Shown here piece by piece: positions 32,995 to 44,890 of a stretch of DNA of 64,000 nucleotides; position 1 is the first letter of the stretch, and each line of letters opens with the position of its first letter. Position numbers and translations under genes: made by a program. This DNA is from Homarus americanus. Lineage: Eukaryota > Arthropoda > Malacostraca > Decapoda > Nephropidae. The stretch is from contig NW_024756966.1 of NCBI RefSeq assembly GCF_018991925.1, positions 737,501-801,500 on the forward strand, in the 5' to 3' direction. The notes beneath the pieces were generated by a model. The model saw only the letters and a list, made by a program, of their open reading frames with translations. It did no database searches and was not told where the DNA came from.

Positions 32995-33221
32995 TACTGT
33001 ACTGGCTACTGGTGTAATAACAGAAGAGTATGATAATAAAGTACTGTACCCTCTGTATTATAACTGTACCTGTGCTGTATTATATCACACTAACCTTTGT
33101 TATTATGTCTGTAATCAATAATCGTCTATTTTCTTATTACCTGTACTTTATCTTTTTTATTTATATATTTATTTTCTTTTTTCTTTTTTTTTTTCGTTTT
33201 TTCTTTTGTGGAAAGTTATAT

Positions 33222-33545
33222 AGGTGTTGCTTGGTGGATGTGGATGGGGTGTTGCTTGGTGGATGTGGATGGTGTGTTGCTGTGGATGTGGATGGGGTGT
33301 TGCTTGGTGGATGTGATGGGTGTGTTGCTTGAGGGTGTGGATGATGTTGTTGGTGGATGTGGATGATGTGTTGCTGTGGATGTGGATGGTGTGTTGCTTG
33401 GTGATGTGGATGGTGTTGCTTGGTGGATGTGGATGGTGTGTTGCTTGGAGGATGTGGATGATGTGTTGCTTGGGGTGTGGATGATGTGTTGCTTGGTGGT
33501 GTGGATGATGTGTTGCTTGGAGTAGGTGGATATTGTGTTGTTTAT
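33222..33545. repeat. 25-bp GGATGTGGATGGTGTGTTGC minisatellite
   Basis: About 13 copies of a 23-26 bp unit including CTTGGTG. Variants read GATGATGTG in place of GATGGTGTG. Confidence 0.94.
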
Positions 33546-33728
33546 TTACCTTTCCATTGTTTATTTACATTATTTACCATTATAATTATCTTCACCGTAG
33601 TTACACATTTACGTCACGGGGAAGCAAAAACAATTTTAGATATTTCATCAGATTTTATTACCGTCTTAGGCGTAATGCAAGGAAGGTGATTAATCCCTCT
33701 AATGCGATCCCTGGATTAATTTCTTCTA

Positions 33729-33761
33729 TCGGGGTGGATTACTGAATGAAAATCCACCCTT
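33729..33761. other. Short perfect hairpin
   Basis: GGGTGGATT and AATCCACCC flank a 10-nt loop in otherwise unique DNA. Confidence 0.6.
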
Positions 33762-33969
33762 GTTTCATGATTTATTGCCCTTTATGATAGCGGGTAGTTT
33801 GTTGTTGTTGTTACGGTAATTCACTTTTAAATCCTTTTATGGATAAATAGGATTAATGAGGATGATTTAATGATTTCATGAGTGATTTTGTGATAGGAAT
33901 TTATGTATATATTTGGTAATTATGTTTAGATTTTGTTACAGGTTACAGGTCTAGTTACCAGAGGTGTCG

Positions 33970-36608
33970 GTATAAGGTGGGCGTGCAGGTTATGAGGTAC
34001 TATTGATGGGCGTACAGGTTATCGGGTACTAATAGTGGGCGTACAGGTTATCGGGTACTGGGGATGGGCGTACAGGTTAACGGGTACTGGGGATGGGCGT
34101 ACAGGTTATTAGTACTGATGGGCGTACAGGTTATCGGACTGGGGATGGGCGCAGGTTATCAGGTACTGGGGATGGTCGTACAGGTTATGGGTACTAGGAT
34201 GGGCGTACAGGTTATCAGGCATAGGATGGGGCACAGGTTATCAGGTACTAGGGATGGGCGTACAGGTTATCAGGTACTAGGGATGGGCGTACAGGTTATC
34301 AGGTACTAGGATGGGCGTAAGGTTATCAGGTACTGGGATGGTCGTACAGGTTATCGGGTACTGGGGATGGGCGTAAGACGGGTACTGGGATGGCGTACAG
34401 GTTATCAGGTACTAGGATGGGCGTACAGGTTATCGGGTACTGGGATGGGCGTACAGGTTATCAGGTACTAGGGATGGGCGTACAGGTTATCGGGTACTGG
34501 GGATGGGCGTACAGGTTATCAGGTACTAGGGATGGGCGTACAGGTTATCGGGTACTGGGGATGGGCGTCAGGTTATCAGGTACTGGGGATGGGCGTACAG
34601 GTTATCAGGTACTAGGGATGGGCGTACAGGTTATCGGCACTGGGGATGGGCGTACAGGTTATCGGGTACTGGGGATGGGCGTACAGGTTATCGAGGTACT
34701 AGATGGGCGTACAGGTTATCAGGTACTAGGATGGGCGTAGCGGTTATCAGGTATCAGGATGGGCGTACAGGTTATCGGGTACTGGGGATGGGCGTACAGG
34801 TTATCGGGTACTGGGATGGGCGTACAGGTTATCAGGTACTAGGGATGGGCGTACGTACACGGGTACTGGGGATGGGCGTACAGGTTATCGGGTACTAGGA
34901 TGGGCGTACAGGTTATCAGGTACTGGGATGGGCGTACAGGTATCGGGTACTGATGGGCGTACAGGTTATCAGGTACTGGGGATGGGCGTACAGGTTATCA
35001 GGTACTGGGATGGCAGGTTATCGGAGCATGGTTATCGGACTGGGATGGCGTACAGGTCTATCAGGTACTAGGGATGGGCGTACAGGTCAACAGGTACTAA
35101 GGATGGGCGTACAGGTTATCAGGTACTGATGGGCGTACAGGTTATCAGGTACTGGGATGGGCGTACAGGTTTCGGGAATTAGGGATGGGCGTGGTTATCA
35201 GGTACTAGGATGGGCGTACAGGTTATCAGGTACTAGGATGGGCGACAGGTTATCAGGTACTAGGGATGGGCGTACAGGTTATCAGGTACTGGGGATGGGC
35301 GGTTATCAGGTATGGGGATGGGCGTACAGGTTTATCAGGTACTAGGGATGGGCGTACAGGTCATCAGGTACTAGGGATGGGCGTACAGGTTATCGGGTAC
35401 CAGGGATGGGCGTACAGGTTATCAGGTACTGGGATGGGCGTACAGGTTATCGGGTACTGGGATGGGCGTACAGGTTATCAGGTACTGGGGATGGGCGTAC
35501 AGGTCATCAGGTACTAGGGATGGTCGTACAGGTTATCAGGTACTGGGGATGGGCGTACAGGTATCGGGTACTAGGGATGGCACAGGTTATCAGGTACTAG
35601 GATGGGCGTATATCAGGTACTGGGGATGGCGTACAGGTTATCGGGTACTGGGATGGGCGTACAGGTTATCAGGTACTGGGGATGGGCGTACAGGTTATCA
35701 GGTACTGGGATGGGCGTACAGGTTATCGGGTACTGGGGATGGGCGTACAGGTTATCAGGTACTGGGGATGGCGCAAGGTGTATCAGGTACGGGATGGGCG
35801 TACAGGTTATCGGGTACAGGATGGGCGTACAGGTTATCAGGTACTGGGGATGGGCGTACAGGTTATCGGGTACTGGGGATGGGCGTACAGGTTATCAGGT
35901 ACTGGGATGGGCGTACAGGTTATCGGGTACTGGGGATGGGCGTACAGGTTATCGGGTACTGATGGGCGTACAGGTAAGGACTGGGGATGGGCGTACAGGT
36001 TATCGGGTACTGGGGATGGGCGTACAGGTTATCAGGTACTGGGGATGGGCGTACAGGTTATCGGCACTGGGGATGGGCGTACAGGTTATCGGGTACTGGG
36101 ATGGCGTACAGGTTATCAGGTACTGATGGGCGCAGTTATCGGGTACTGGGGATGGGCGTACAGGTTATCAGGTACTGGGGATGGGCGTACAGGTTATCAG
36201 GTACTGGGGATGGGCGTACAGGTTATCGGGTACTGGGGATGGGCGTACAGGTTATCAGGTACTGGATGGGCGTACAGGTTATCGGGTACTGGGGATGGGC
36301 GTACAGGTTATCAGGTACTGGGGATGGGCGTACAGGTTATCAGGTACTGGGGATGGGCGTACAGGTTATCAGGTACTGAGATGGGCGTACAGGTTATCAG
36401 GTACTAGGATGGGCGTACAGGTCAACAGGTACTGGGGATGGGTGCAGGTCAACAGGTACTAGGGATGGGCGTACAGGTTATCGGGTACTAGGGATGGGCG
36501 TACAGGTCAACAGGTACTAGGGATGGGCGTACAGGTTATCGGGTACTAGGGATGGGCGTACAGGTTATCGGGTACTAGGGATGGGCGTACAAGTCAACAA
36601 GTACCGGC
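33970..36608. repeat. 29-bp GATGGGCGTACAGGTTATCG minisatellite, about 90 copies
   Basis: The unit is completed by GGTACTGGG. Two variant positions (CAGGTAC/CGGGTAC and CTAGGG/CTGGGG) mix along the array. A CAGGTCAACAGGTAC variant clusters at 36420-36600. Single-base gaps in GGGG and partial units are frequent. Because 29 leaves remainder two when divided by three, frames cycle with a 29-residue period and all + phases stay open. That explains several overlapping frames of up to 241 codons that are not genes. Confidence 0.98.
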
Positions 36609-36609
36609 A

Positions 36610-36945
36610 ATAAACCCCTGTGATAAATGCCTGGGCCAGCTCGTGTGGACGCCGGCACACTCACCAGGTTTACTGTCTAATTGCCGCAGGTGTCTTAATT
36701 ATACCTCCTTAACACAGGTGGCAGCCCAACACTCCACTATAACACTGATTTATCTTCATTTATGCTCTCTTCCCCCCTTTATCACCCTTCTCTTATCACC
36801 TTCTTTTATAGTTTTTTTAACGATAATTGTATTTGTGGTAAAATATATTATTATTTTTATTTATTTCTTCTTGGTTATTTTATACTAGGAATATGAAGAT
36901 GTTTTTCTGTGTGTTTTAGGTTATATGTAGTTTAGTTTAGTCCCT
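36610..36945. other. Unique DNA, no gene seen
   Basis: Mixed then T-rich DNA with no tandem structure. Confidence 0.5.
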
Positions 36946-36949
36946 CCCC

Positions 36950-37050
36950 CTTCAGTCTATGTCACCTGTTGATTAAACACCCTAACGCTACCTGGTGTGG
37001 GGTTAGGTTAGGTTGAGTTTGAATTAGATTAGGTTAGATTAAGATTAGGA
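36950..37050 (+). mobile_element. Palindromic TTAGG-core element, inner arm
   Basis: GTCACCTGTTGATTAAACAC, then CCTAACGCTACCTGG, then GGGGTTAGGTTAGG. The outer arm is lost or degraded. The centre leads into degenerate TTAGATTAGG DNA. Confidence 0.72.
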
Positions 37051-37054
37051 GGGT

Positions 37055-37460
37055 GGGGAGGGGAGGGGGAGGATAGGTAGGTGGGTGGAGAGGAGGAGGA
37101 GGAAGAGGACGGTCTCACACCTGGGGATCTGGGTGTGTTTGGGGTGGGTGGTGGGGAAGTGGGGGGGGGTAAATTACTAGCCGCGGGCACAGGTTATAAA
37201 ATGACGCCCCTCTTAAGATATAATGTTTGTTGTTGGATGGTGGTAGTGGTGGTTGTTTGGTGGTGGTGTTAGTAGTTGATGATTGTTGGTAGTGGTGGAA
37301 GTGGTAGTGGTGGTTATTTAGGTGCGGGTGATTATTGTTTGCTGTTGCTGGTAGTAGTAGTAGTGCTAATCGTTGATAATGTTTATTGTTGGTGGTAGTT
37401 ATGAATTGTTGTTGGTGTTTGGTATTTGTAGTGAGTTGATTGTTGTTGTGGTTATTGTTC
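37055..37460. repeat. G-rich and GTTGGTGGT drift
   Basis: GGGTGGGTGGTGGGG near 37140 is a candidate G-quadruplex. From 37240 GGTGGTAGT/GTTGTTGG triplet drift continues to the GT run. Confidence 0.65.
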
Positions 37461-37463
37461 CCG

Positions 37464-37465
<2 letters not shown>

Positions 37466-37514
<49 letters not shown>
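37466..37514. repeat. (GT)n microsatellite
   Basis: Perfect GT run. Confidence 0.96.
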
Positions 37515-37515
<1 letters not shown>

Positions 37516-37519
37516 CCCA

Positions 37520-38560
37520 TAGACCCGTTTAAATCATGTACTGTACACCTTTACTCTCCATCCTAGATCACCTGTACTACATAATGACTGACTCGTATTG
37601 TACTCGTCTTTCCAGGTGGTTAGTTACACATATATACAACTCGAGTCCATTACACACACACACACGAGTACACTCACAACCTGACAATGACGAGTAGTGA
37701 GGTGTAGTTGTTGAAGTACACAGGTATTTGTTGCAGGTAAATGGATCACAAAACACTAGCTAGGAATTTCCGTTCTGGCTTACGATTGTTGACAGGTCCC
37801 TCCTCCCCCCCTTCCCCTCCTTCCCCCTCCCTCTTCATCCCTCTTCCTCCCCTACCCCATTCTCCCCCCACTTCCCTCGCTCATCCAAGCCCCCTCCCTC
37901 CTAAAACATATGTAGATGAAGGGAACCGAATCATTAATATATTGTCAGTGTGTAAAATATAGAGCATTGTGTCCTGTTTACTTATGTTATTGGTGTGATT
38001 TATTTATTACCTGTAAATTACCTGTGATTTGTGTTTTTTTTTTTTGGTTGAATGCAAAATTAAAGGGAATTGAGTTTTGTTTACGAGTGCAAGTATGTAT
38101 GGTCTCTCTCTCTCTCCAGTCAGCTGATCACCGCCACTGTATTTTTTTTAATCCATTTATGTTATATCGTCATAAATCCTTTTGTTACAGTGTGTTACCA
38201 GTTGATGTTATTTAGTACCTCTTGCCCCTCTATCAATCTCATGAAGTATAGTTATAAACCTTGCGTATAGCTTCTCTGTTACGCCGAGTCTTATACATTA
38301 TTAAGCTTTCATAGTGGGAGTATTATTGGCTGAGGTAAACTGGTGTTGAATATGGAGGGGGGAACTCAAAATATAAACAGTAATTTATTTGTAGTTTGAG
38401 AATTCGGCTATTTTATATATATATATATATATATCCAGGTTTATATAATCCCACGTTAAGACAAACACAGAGAACGGAAGCTGTTTTGTCTGGTTATTTC
38501 CCCGAGATGCTAATTAGGTAAGTTTACTTCTAATTGAAACACAGGAAGTAGGAGAAGCGT
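37520..38560. other. Unique DNA, no gene seen
   Basis: Includes a C-rich tract (37798-37905), a T run (38033-38045) and a (TA)n run (38415-38434). Two overlapping + frames (37916-38270) have no recognisable domain. Confidence 0.5.
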
Positions 38561-38564
38561 CTCT

Positions 38565-38697
38565 CACCCCTCCTCTCTCTCCCTCCTTCTTCCTCCTCCT
38601 TCTTTCACACACGCCCACACACCCTTCCCTCCCCCACACACACCCACCTCACCCCTTCCTTCCCTCCCCCTACCCTCACCACCTTTCCTCCTTCCTC

Positions 38698-38731
<34 letters not shown>

Positions 38732-38805
38732 CCCTCCATCCCTGCCTCCCCACCCTCACACCCCCTCCTCCCAACCCTCCACACCCCCTCCTCCCCAGCC
38801 CTCTT
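38565..38805. repeat. C-rich tract with (CA)n run
   Basis: CCTCC and CACACCC words with a CA run at 38700-38728, ending in a CACACCCCCTCCTCCC duplication. Confidence 0.85.
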
Positions 38806-38879
38806 GGTTTATCTTCAAGGTAAATGCCCTCAGAATATCGTCTCTCCTGCTGGGGTGTGTTGGTGGGGGTGATTGTTTT

Positions 38880-39482
38880 GCTGTTGCATTGGTTTTGTCT
38901 ACCTGTTGTAATTGTTTGTCTACCTGTTGTGGATTGTTTTGTTACCTGTTGTCATTTTAATTAGCTTTGTGATTGTTTTTGTCTACCTGTTGTGATTGTT
39001 TGTCTCCTGTTGTGATTGTTTTTTTCTACCTGTTGTGATTGTTTTGTCTACCTGCTGTCATTTTAGTCTAGCTGTGATTGTTTTGTCTACCTGTTGTGAT
39101 TGTTTGTCTACCTGTTGTGATTGTGTCTACCTGTTGTGATTGTTTTGTTACATGTTGTCATTTTGTCTACTCTGTTGCTGATGATTGTTTTGTCTACCTG
39201 TTGTGATTGTTTTGTCTACCTGTTGTGATTGTTTTGTCTACCTGTTGTGATTGTTTTGTCTACCTGTTGTAATTGTTTTGTCTACCTGTTGTGATTGTTT
39301 TGTCTACCTGTTGTGATTGTTTTGTCTACCTGTTGTGATTGTTTTGTCTACCTGTTGTGATTGTTTTGTCTACCTGTTGTCATTTTTAGCCACCTGTTGT
39401 GTTTGTTTTGTCCACATGTTGTGATTGTTTTGTCTACCTGTTGTGATTGTTTCGTCTACCTGTTGTCATTTTTATACTACCT
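38880..39482. repeat. 22-bp TGATTGTTTTGTCTACCTGT minisatellite
   Basis: About 27 copies. The block 39180-39380 is nearly perfect; copies at both edges have deletions and CATTTT variants. Confidence 0.96.
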
Positions 39483-39489
39483 GCTGTAA

Positions 39490-39900
39490 CTGTGATTGTA
39501 CCGTCACCTGTATTTGTAATTTTTAGGTCAACTTATTTTTTTTTCAATTGTTTCAAGTTTTTCTTCATTTTGGGATTATTTTTCCTTGTGTAATTTATTT
39601 CGATTGATTTTACTACGACTGTGATTTCAGTTTATAGTTTCTACGACTCATAATATCGAAGTCTTGTTGTTACGGGGTATTTACGGCGTTATTTATGTTA
39701 TTTATGTTATTTTCGTTAATTCTGAACCACTGAATATCGATCCTCGTTATATATTTTATTTATTTATTTATTTATTTGGCGATTCTTTTTTATTTTATTT
39801 ATTATTATTATTTTTTTTTGTAATGTTATGGTAGTAATATTTTAGGGTCTGGCTTTGTGATTATTGTTCTTTGTGTTGCAATATATGTGTAATGTCTTTT
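39490..39900. other. T-rich unique DNA, no gene seen
   Basis: Contains a (TTTA)n run near 39756-39778. No exon-like sequence. Confidence 0.55.
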
Positions 39901-39903
39901 GGG

Positions 39904-39975
39904 GGAGCACTTGAAGATTAGACACCCTGGTTTGTATCACCTGTAATAATCACCCTAATGCTACCTGGGGTTATG
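39904..39975 (+). mobile_element. Palindromic TTAGG-core element, left arm
   Basis: GGAGCACTTGAAGATTAGAC, GGTTTGTATCACCTG and ATCACCCTAATGCTACCTGG follow in order. It shares the outer flank GGAGCAC with the copy at 23796. Confidence 0.75.
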
Positions 39976-39979
39976 TTAT

Positions 39980-40300
39980 GTTAATTTTATTTCCAGTAAG
40001 AAGAATCCAAGTCTCAGGTGTTTTTCATTGTAGGATTAATTAAGACTCTTGAATAGGTTTTTTTTTAATTCACCTGAAACTCTTCATTTATTGTTTAACT
40101 CTTAATGGAGAATTAAAGTTTATTATGATGATTTTTTTTGGGGACCACAATTATGATATTTTGTTAATTTTACTTTTGTTTTTGTTTTTATTTATATTTT
40201 TTCCACCGCTTCATTGTTTACTAAGTGGCGAGTCTTTGTTGTGTTTGTTATAGGCTCGACGAATTAGTTATATAGAACAAATACAGTAGTGAAGATGCGA
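39980..40300. other. T-rich unique DNA, no gene seen
   Basis: No tandem structure. Confidence 0.5.
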
Positions 40301-40306
40301 GGGAAT

Positions 40307-40307
<1 letters not shown>

Positions 40308-40356
<49 letters not shown>

Positions 40357-40420
40357 CTCTCTCATATCCCCCACACAAACATACCCCCCCACACACACAC
40401 ATACCCTCCCCCACCCCTAC
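40308..40420. repeat. (CA)n microsatellite and CACACCC tail
   Basis: CA run at 40309-40353 followed by TC and CCCCACAC words. Confidence 0.93.
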
Positions 40421-40439
40421 ACCCAAGACTCCGGGAAGT

Positions 40440-41335
40440 TATAAAAGTTGAATCAGGCGGATGAAGAACTTACAAGAGGCTGAGGCCGGTCTTAAGGTCT
40501 TGGTCTTAAGGTGTGTATTGTTTTGACTCGAGGGTCTTGATCCTGTGTATCAGGTTATTGTGACTACACCTGGGTCTTGGGTGTAAGGAGATTAGTAATG
40601 GGGAGTAAGGGAGATAATCTATTACATTAAGGGGTGATGAGGATGGGAGGTTCATGTGGGGTGGTAGGTAAGGGGGGTACGAGTGTTTGGGGATCGATTG
40701 GAAGGATTCGGTACGCCTCGGAACCAATCTCAAAAGAGATTCTGAACGTTCTCTCTTCACCCTCTCCTCCTTCCTTCATATGTGGTCGATAATGTGGGTT
40801 TTTAAGGCCGTGATGGGAAAGGTGATGATCAGAGTGAATTGTGGTTATAGATCTCTCGTTCGTGTTATACTTTAATGGGTGTATTTTTTTAATTACGTAA
40901 CTATACACTATACATCGATACACCCATAGAAAAAATGATAATCCATGGTACGTGTTATTTTAGTATTTTTAACCACGAGGAACTAATTAATGCATCATGA
41001 CTGTATTATTTTTGTTGTATTAATACATTTTATACAACCCCCAACATTGAGCAAAAATCATAATGTATTTTCTCTGAGCATTTGATACATTTTTAATACA
41101 TCAATAAATTATTTATGACCTTTTAGAATCCGGGGTCATCACAAGAGGGATAATTTCCATAGTTATTAATGTCATTTTTATTATGTAATTTACCGGTAAT
41201 AATGTATTTTGAATTTATTACCAAGAGTTGATAATTTTTTCCCTCTCGTAATGTATTAGTTGTATTACACGAAATTTATTACCAGTTAGTGATAAATTTA
41301 CAAGGTGTAATAAGTAGCTTTGTGGAGTCGTTTCA
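40440..41335. other. Unique DNA, no gene seen
   Basis: From 40920 it is AT-rich with recurring TAATACATTT and TAATGTATT words, possibly a very old repeat. Minus frames at 40506-40923 have no recognisable feature. Confidence 0.5.
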
Positions 41336-41369
41336 CACACACATAGTATAAGGGGAGGGGGGATTTTGA

Positions 41370-41545
41370 GTTAGTGTAGGAGGAAGATGAAGGAGGAGGA
41401 GGAGGAAGATTTATGATGGGAAAGAGGAGGAGGATGCAGGGGAGAAGGAAGAGGAGGGGGAGAAGACGAGGAGGAGGAGAAAGCGGGTGAGGAAGAGGAG
41501 GAAGAACAGGAGGAAGGGGAGGAGGAAATTGATGAGAGGGAAGGA
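41370..41545. repeat. Purine-rich GAGGAGGA tract
   Basis: GAGGAGGAG and GAAGAGGAG words with little else for about 170 bp. Confidence 0.85.
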
Positions 41546-41549
41546 CTCA

Positions 41550-42180
41550 TTTTTTTATGTTGTTATTGTTTATGTTATTGTTGTGTTTTTGTTATTGTTG
41601 TGTTGTTTTTAGTGGTGGTGATTCTTTTTATTATTGTTGTTTTTGTTATTGTTGTTACTTGTTCCCGCCTGTCTTTGTTCTTCCCACGAAACAAATAATA
41701 ATACAGTATTTTCTTGTTCTGTTAAGTATTGTAGTCGTGTTCTTTGGTAGTGTTAAGTAAAATATAAGTAATTTGTTCTCTCTTAAGTTGTTATCATGCA
41801 GTAAAGTGTCGTGGTAGAGGAGTTAACATTGTTTATACTTTGTTATTTGTAATGTTGGAGAAAATGACAGTATGGTGGTGATGTTTATATCATGATACAG
41901 GTGGTTTGGGCATTTGCTTTTACTGTATAAACGAGAGATGCAATTTTACAAATGGAACACGTGTTACAGCAGAAGTGTTACAGCAGAAGTGTTACAGTGG
42001 GCAGAACACTGTAATTGTGAATTAGACTGAAGTTACTTGTGTATATTCGGGGTAGAAAGTGTCAATGGCTTGTGTATCCAGATATATTTAACCAGTTGTG
42101 GGCGCAACGAGATGTACTGAAGCGGACAGGCATCTTGATCTGCCCAGTGCTTGTCTAGTCGTCTCACAGTGGTGCTAATA
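41550..42180. other. Unique DNA, no gene seen
   Basis: TTGTTATTG drift to 41670, then unique DNA. GTGTTACAGCAGAA occurs in short tandem near 41962-41995. Confidence 0.5.
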
Positions 42181-42187
42181 AATGGGC

Positions 42188-42238
42188 CTGACCTAACCTA
42201 ACCTGACCTGACCTGACCTAACCTAACCTAACTTAACT
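42188..42238. repeat. CCTAA/CCTGA pentamer array
   Basis: Ten pentamers; the middle ones are CCTGA. This is the same transition seen at 23432. Confidence 0.92.
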
Positions 42239-42244
42239 TCGGGC

Positions 42245-42560
42245 GTCTTTGGTATATTACATAAGAACATAAAAAAACAAATCTTATTATGTATTTCACT
42301 TCTTGTTGTTTTGGATATTAATTCTTATTTCAATTATAATCCTGATTTATTGATGATAATTGTAATAAGTTATTTTTATTATAGTAACGGATTATAATTA
42401 AAATAAAATCTACCTATATTAAGAAATTCTAATATGCAGTCATAAATTCTAATTCTAATTCTGATTCTTAGTTCTAATTCTAATATATAATTCTGAGTAA
42501 TTTCTGATTCTAATATATAATTGTGATTCTAATAATTATCCTGATTATAACAAATGTAAT
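42245..42560. other. AT-rich DNA with AATTCTGATTCTAAT drift
   Basis: GATTCTAAT and AATTCTAAT words repeat between 42430 and 42545. No gene seen. Confidence 0.55.
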
Positions 42561-42596
42561 TAACACTAACATACTTTTGTGTCTTTACAGGTAAGG
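42561..42596 (+). promoter_or_regulatory. Possible recursive splice site
   Basis: A pyrimidine-rich TTTTGTGTCTTTACAG (ending 42590) is joined directly to GTAAGG (from 42591), with a branch-like CACTAAC about 22 nt upstream. An acceptor abutting a donor is the form of ratchet points in long arthropod introns. It also fits chance, and no host gene is known. Confidence 0.3.
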
Positions 42597-42844
42597 GAGA
42601 CAGGTGATCTTACTCTACTGTGAAGGTAATTAATGGAGGAAATTAAGTAACAGAGATAAGGGGAAAATATAATAAAGGAGTGATGATTTAATTAGAGGCT
42701 TTTAATGGCGTTCTGATAAACAAGTATTAAAAAGTTCACAATATTGTTAATCATGGCCTTAATAATTACGGTGTGTGATAAAGGTTAATTGTTATTTTTG
42801 TTACATAGGACGTGACAGGTATTGAGGTGTTATTTATATCGTTA

Positions 42845-42950
42845 TTTTAGACGTGACAGGTGTTACTTTGGCCATAATAACTGTTAATATTGTTACTTTG
42901 GTCCTGATAACTGTTAATATTGTTACTTTGGTCCTGATAACTGTGGCCCT
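42845..42950. repeat. 30-bp TTACTTTGGTCCTGATAACT repeat
   Basis: Three tandem copies; the first carries GGCCATAATAACTG. Confidence 0.9.
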
Positions 42951-43190
42951 GTTAATAGATTGTTCACCTTTCCTGTTAACTCTCGCAGCTTCAATAGTTC
43001 CGTGTATCAAGCTTCGTGTTGGCTCCCTATGTGTTCCTTGTGCATTGTTCCGTGTCTAGGAACTTGTTGACTGGTACAAGGAACGCGTCACCCACCCACA
43101 CCTCCCGGGAACACGTTACTTGGTGAGGTGGTGGTGTGGTGGCCTTTGCGTGTGTCTGTAAAATTGTTGTTTAGTCTTCACAGTTCCGGA

Positions 43191-43191
<1 letters not shown>

Positions 43192-43243
<52 letters not shown>
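43192..43243. repeat. (GT)n microsatellite
   Basis: Perfect GT run. Confidence 0.96.
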
Positions 43244-43244
<1 letters not shown>

Positions 43245-43680
43245 CTTGTTGGTTGTGATGGTAAGGATGCACGCAAGGCTGAGTGTAAGGAAGGCGTCCA
43301 CTTTCTTTACTTATCTTATCTCTCTCTCTCTACCTTCTTCCCCTTTCCTAACTTTCTGGTCTCTTCTTCTTCCCCTCCGTCCTCTCCCCCTCCCCTCCAG
43401 CAACATCAAATCAATATTGACATATCCACTCCATTCTCTCATTCCCACCCAACTTTCCTCTTATCCCCCACCTCACCATTGTTTTTCGAGCCAGAAATTA
43501 ACCCAACAATAATAATTATCCCGACAACATCCGAGATTCACCACATATGTTTTAGGTCTTGATTACCTAACCCAACCTGGATCTAACTCAATCTCATCCC
43601 AACTCCAACCTTAACCCAACCCAACCCAACCTACAAGGCTGCCCAAATTAGGGTGAAATAACTAGAGGAATCACACTCTA
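43245..43680. other. Unique DNA with C-rich tract and AACCC words
   Basis: Pyrimidine-rich at 43310-43480. From 43565 TAACCCAACC pentamer-like words recur, a degenerate CCCAA form of the telomere-like pentamer. Confidence 0.5.
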
Positions 43681-43770
43681 ATCCATGCAGACGAGCGAAA
43701 GGCCAATTAACACGGTGTGTGCAAATGGTATCTTGTTGTTGGGGTAGCCACTGCGCCTCATGTGTTTTGG

Positions 43771-43832
<62 letters not shown>
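43771..43832. repeat. (GT)n microsatellite
   Basis: Perfect GT run of about 62 bp. Confidence 0.97.
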
Positions 43833-43833
<1 letters not shown>

Positions 43834-44059
43834 ATTCCTATCATCAGTTTTTCTCAAGGTTCGACAAGGGATGAAACACCCCCAAGAAAGACTCACTTAA
43901 AGGGTTCATTTCAGGGGTTCAAAGGTGTGTCATCAGACTGTTTTGTGAACCATTTGTCTACAGGTGAGGTTAATTGGCTTACCTGTCACATCCGCCCCCC
44001 CAAAAAAAAAATCACTTATGTTAATTGTTATTCCGAGACACCTGTACTAATGTTCATCT

Positions 44060-44285
44060 TTGGTTGAGGGTGGATGGATAGATGGATGGGTTGATGGGTG
44101 AGTGGATGGATAGATGGATGAGTGAGTGGATGGATAGATGGATGTGTAAAATTCATCTCAGGAATCGCGAACAAAGGCAGATTATTAAGGAGTCACGATT
44201 GGAGGGTGAGTGGGTGAGAGGGAGGGAGGTGAGAGAGTGGATAGGTGAGAGGGATGGATAGGTGAGTGGGTGGATGAGAGGGCCA
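44060..44285. repeat. GATGGATAGATGGATG and GGTGAGAGG repeats
   Basis: GGATAGATGGATG units to 44145, then GGTGAGNGGGNGG units at 44200-44282. Confidence 0.85.
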
Positions 44286-44439
44286 ACCAGCCAGAACCAT
44301 CGCCACAGTCCACACAAAAAGAGGAAACAGATCATTAGAGAGCCTCCCCCCCCTCCCCCCATCCCATATGAATCAATATTAAACTGTCTATGAATGAACG
44401 ACACCTGATGATTTACCTGTGATTTAGATGGGTGAATAT

Positions 44440-44670
44440 CTCCCCCTCCCCTCTCCTCCCCTCCCCTGTCAACTCACTCTTCCCCTCTCCTCCTCTTCCC
44501 TCCCCTACACCCAACCCCCTCCACCTCTCCCCTACCTCCCCCACTCCACCCTACATCATACCCTCTCCACCTTATCCCACCCCACCCCTCCCCCTCCACC
44601 CCACCCTCCCCACCAATCCACCATCAACCCCTCCACCTCACCCCCAACATTACCTCCTCCCTACACAAAC
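44440..44670. repeat. C-rich CCTCCCC tract
   Basis: Polypyrimidine on the + strand. The Pro/Ser/Leu frames are this tract. Confidence 0.8.
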
Positions 44671-44827
44671 TCGCTGGCTACTTCACCTGCTTCCGATTTT
44701 TTATGCTAGGATGAACAAGCTACAATGACCACCTGTCGATTTAATCATTGTGAATAATATGTCCCGTTTGATGTATCTTTTTTTTCCCAAGGATGTACGT
44801 AAAGGTGATTCTTATTCTATTTAATGA

Positions 44828-44828
44828 T

Positions 44829-44888
<60 letters not shown>

Positions 44889-44890
44889 CA
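44828..44890. repeat. (GATA)n microsatellite
   Basis: About 15 perfect GATA units. Confidence 0.97.

Noticed and set aside
34064..36462. Long repeat-protein genes (up to 241 codons) rich in GVQVIGYWGWAYRL
   Set aside because: The same DNA is open in all three + phases because 29 is not a multiple of three and the unit lacks stops. Indels shift the frame freely.
33970..36608. CRISPR-like regular repeat
   Set aside because: The 29-bp units abut directly with no unique spacers, and the whole unit varies. It is a eukaryotic minisatellite.
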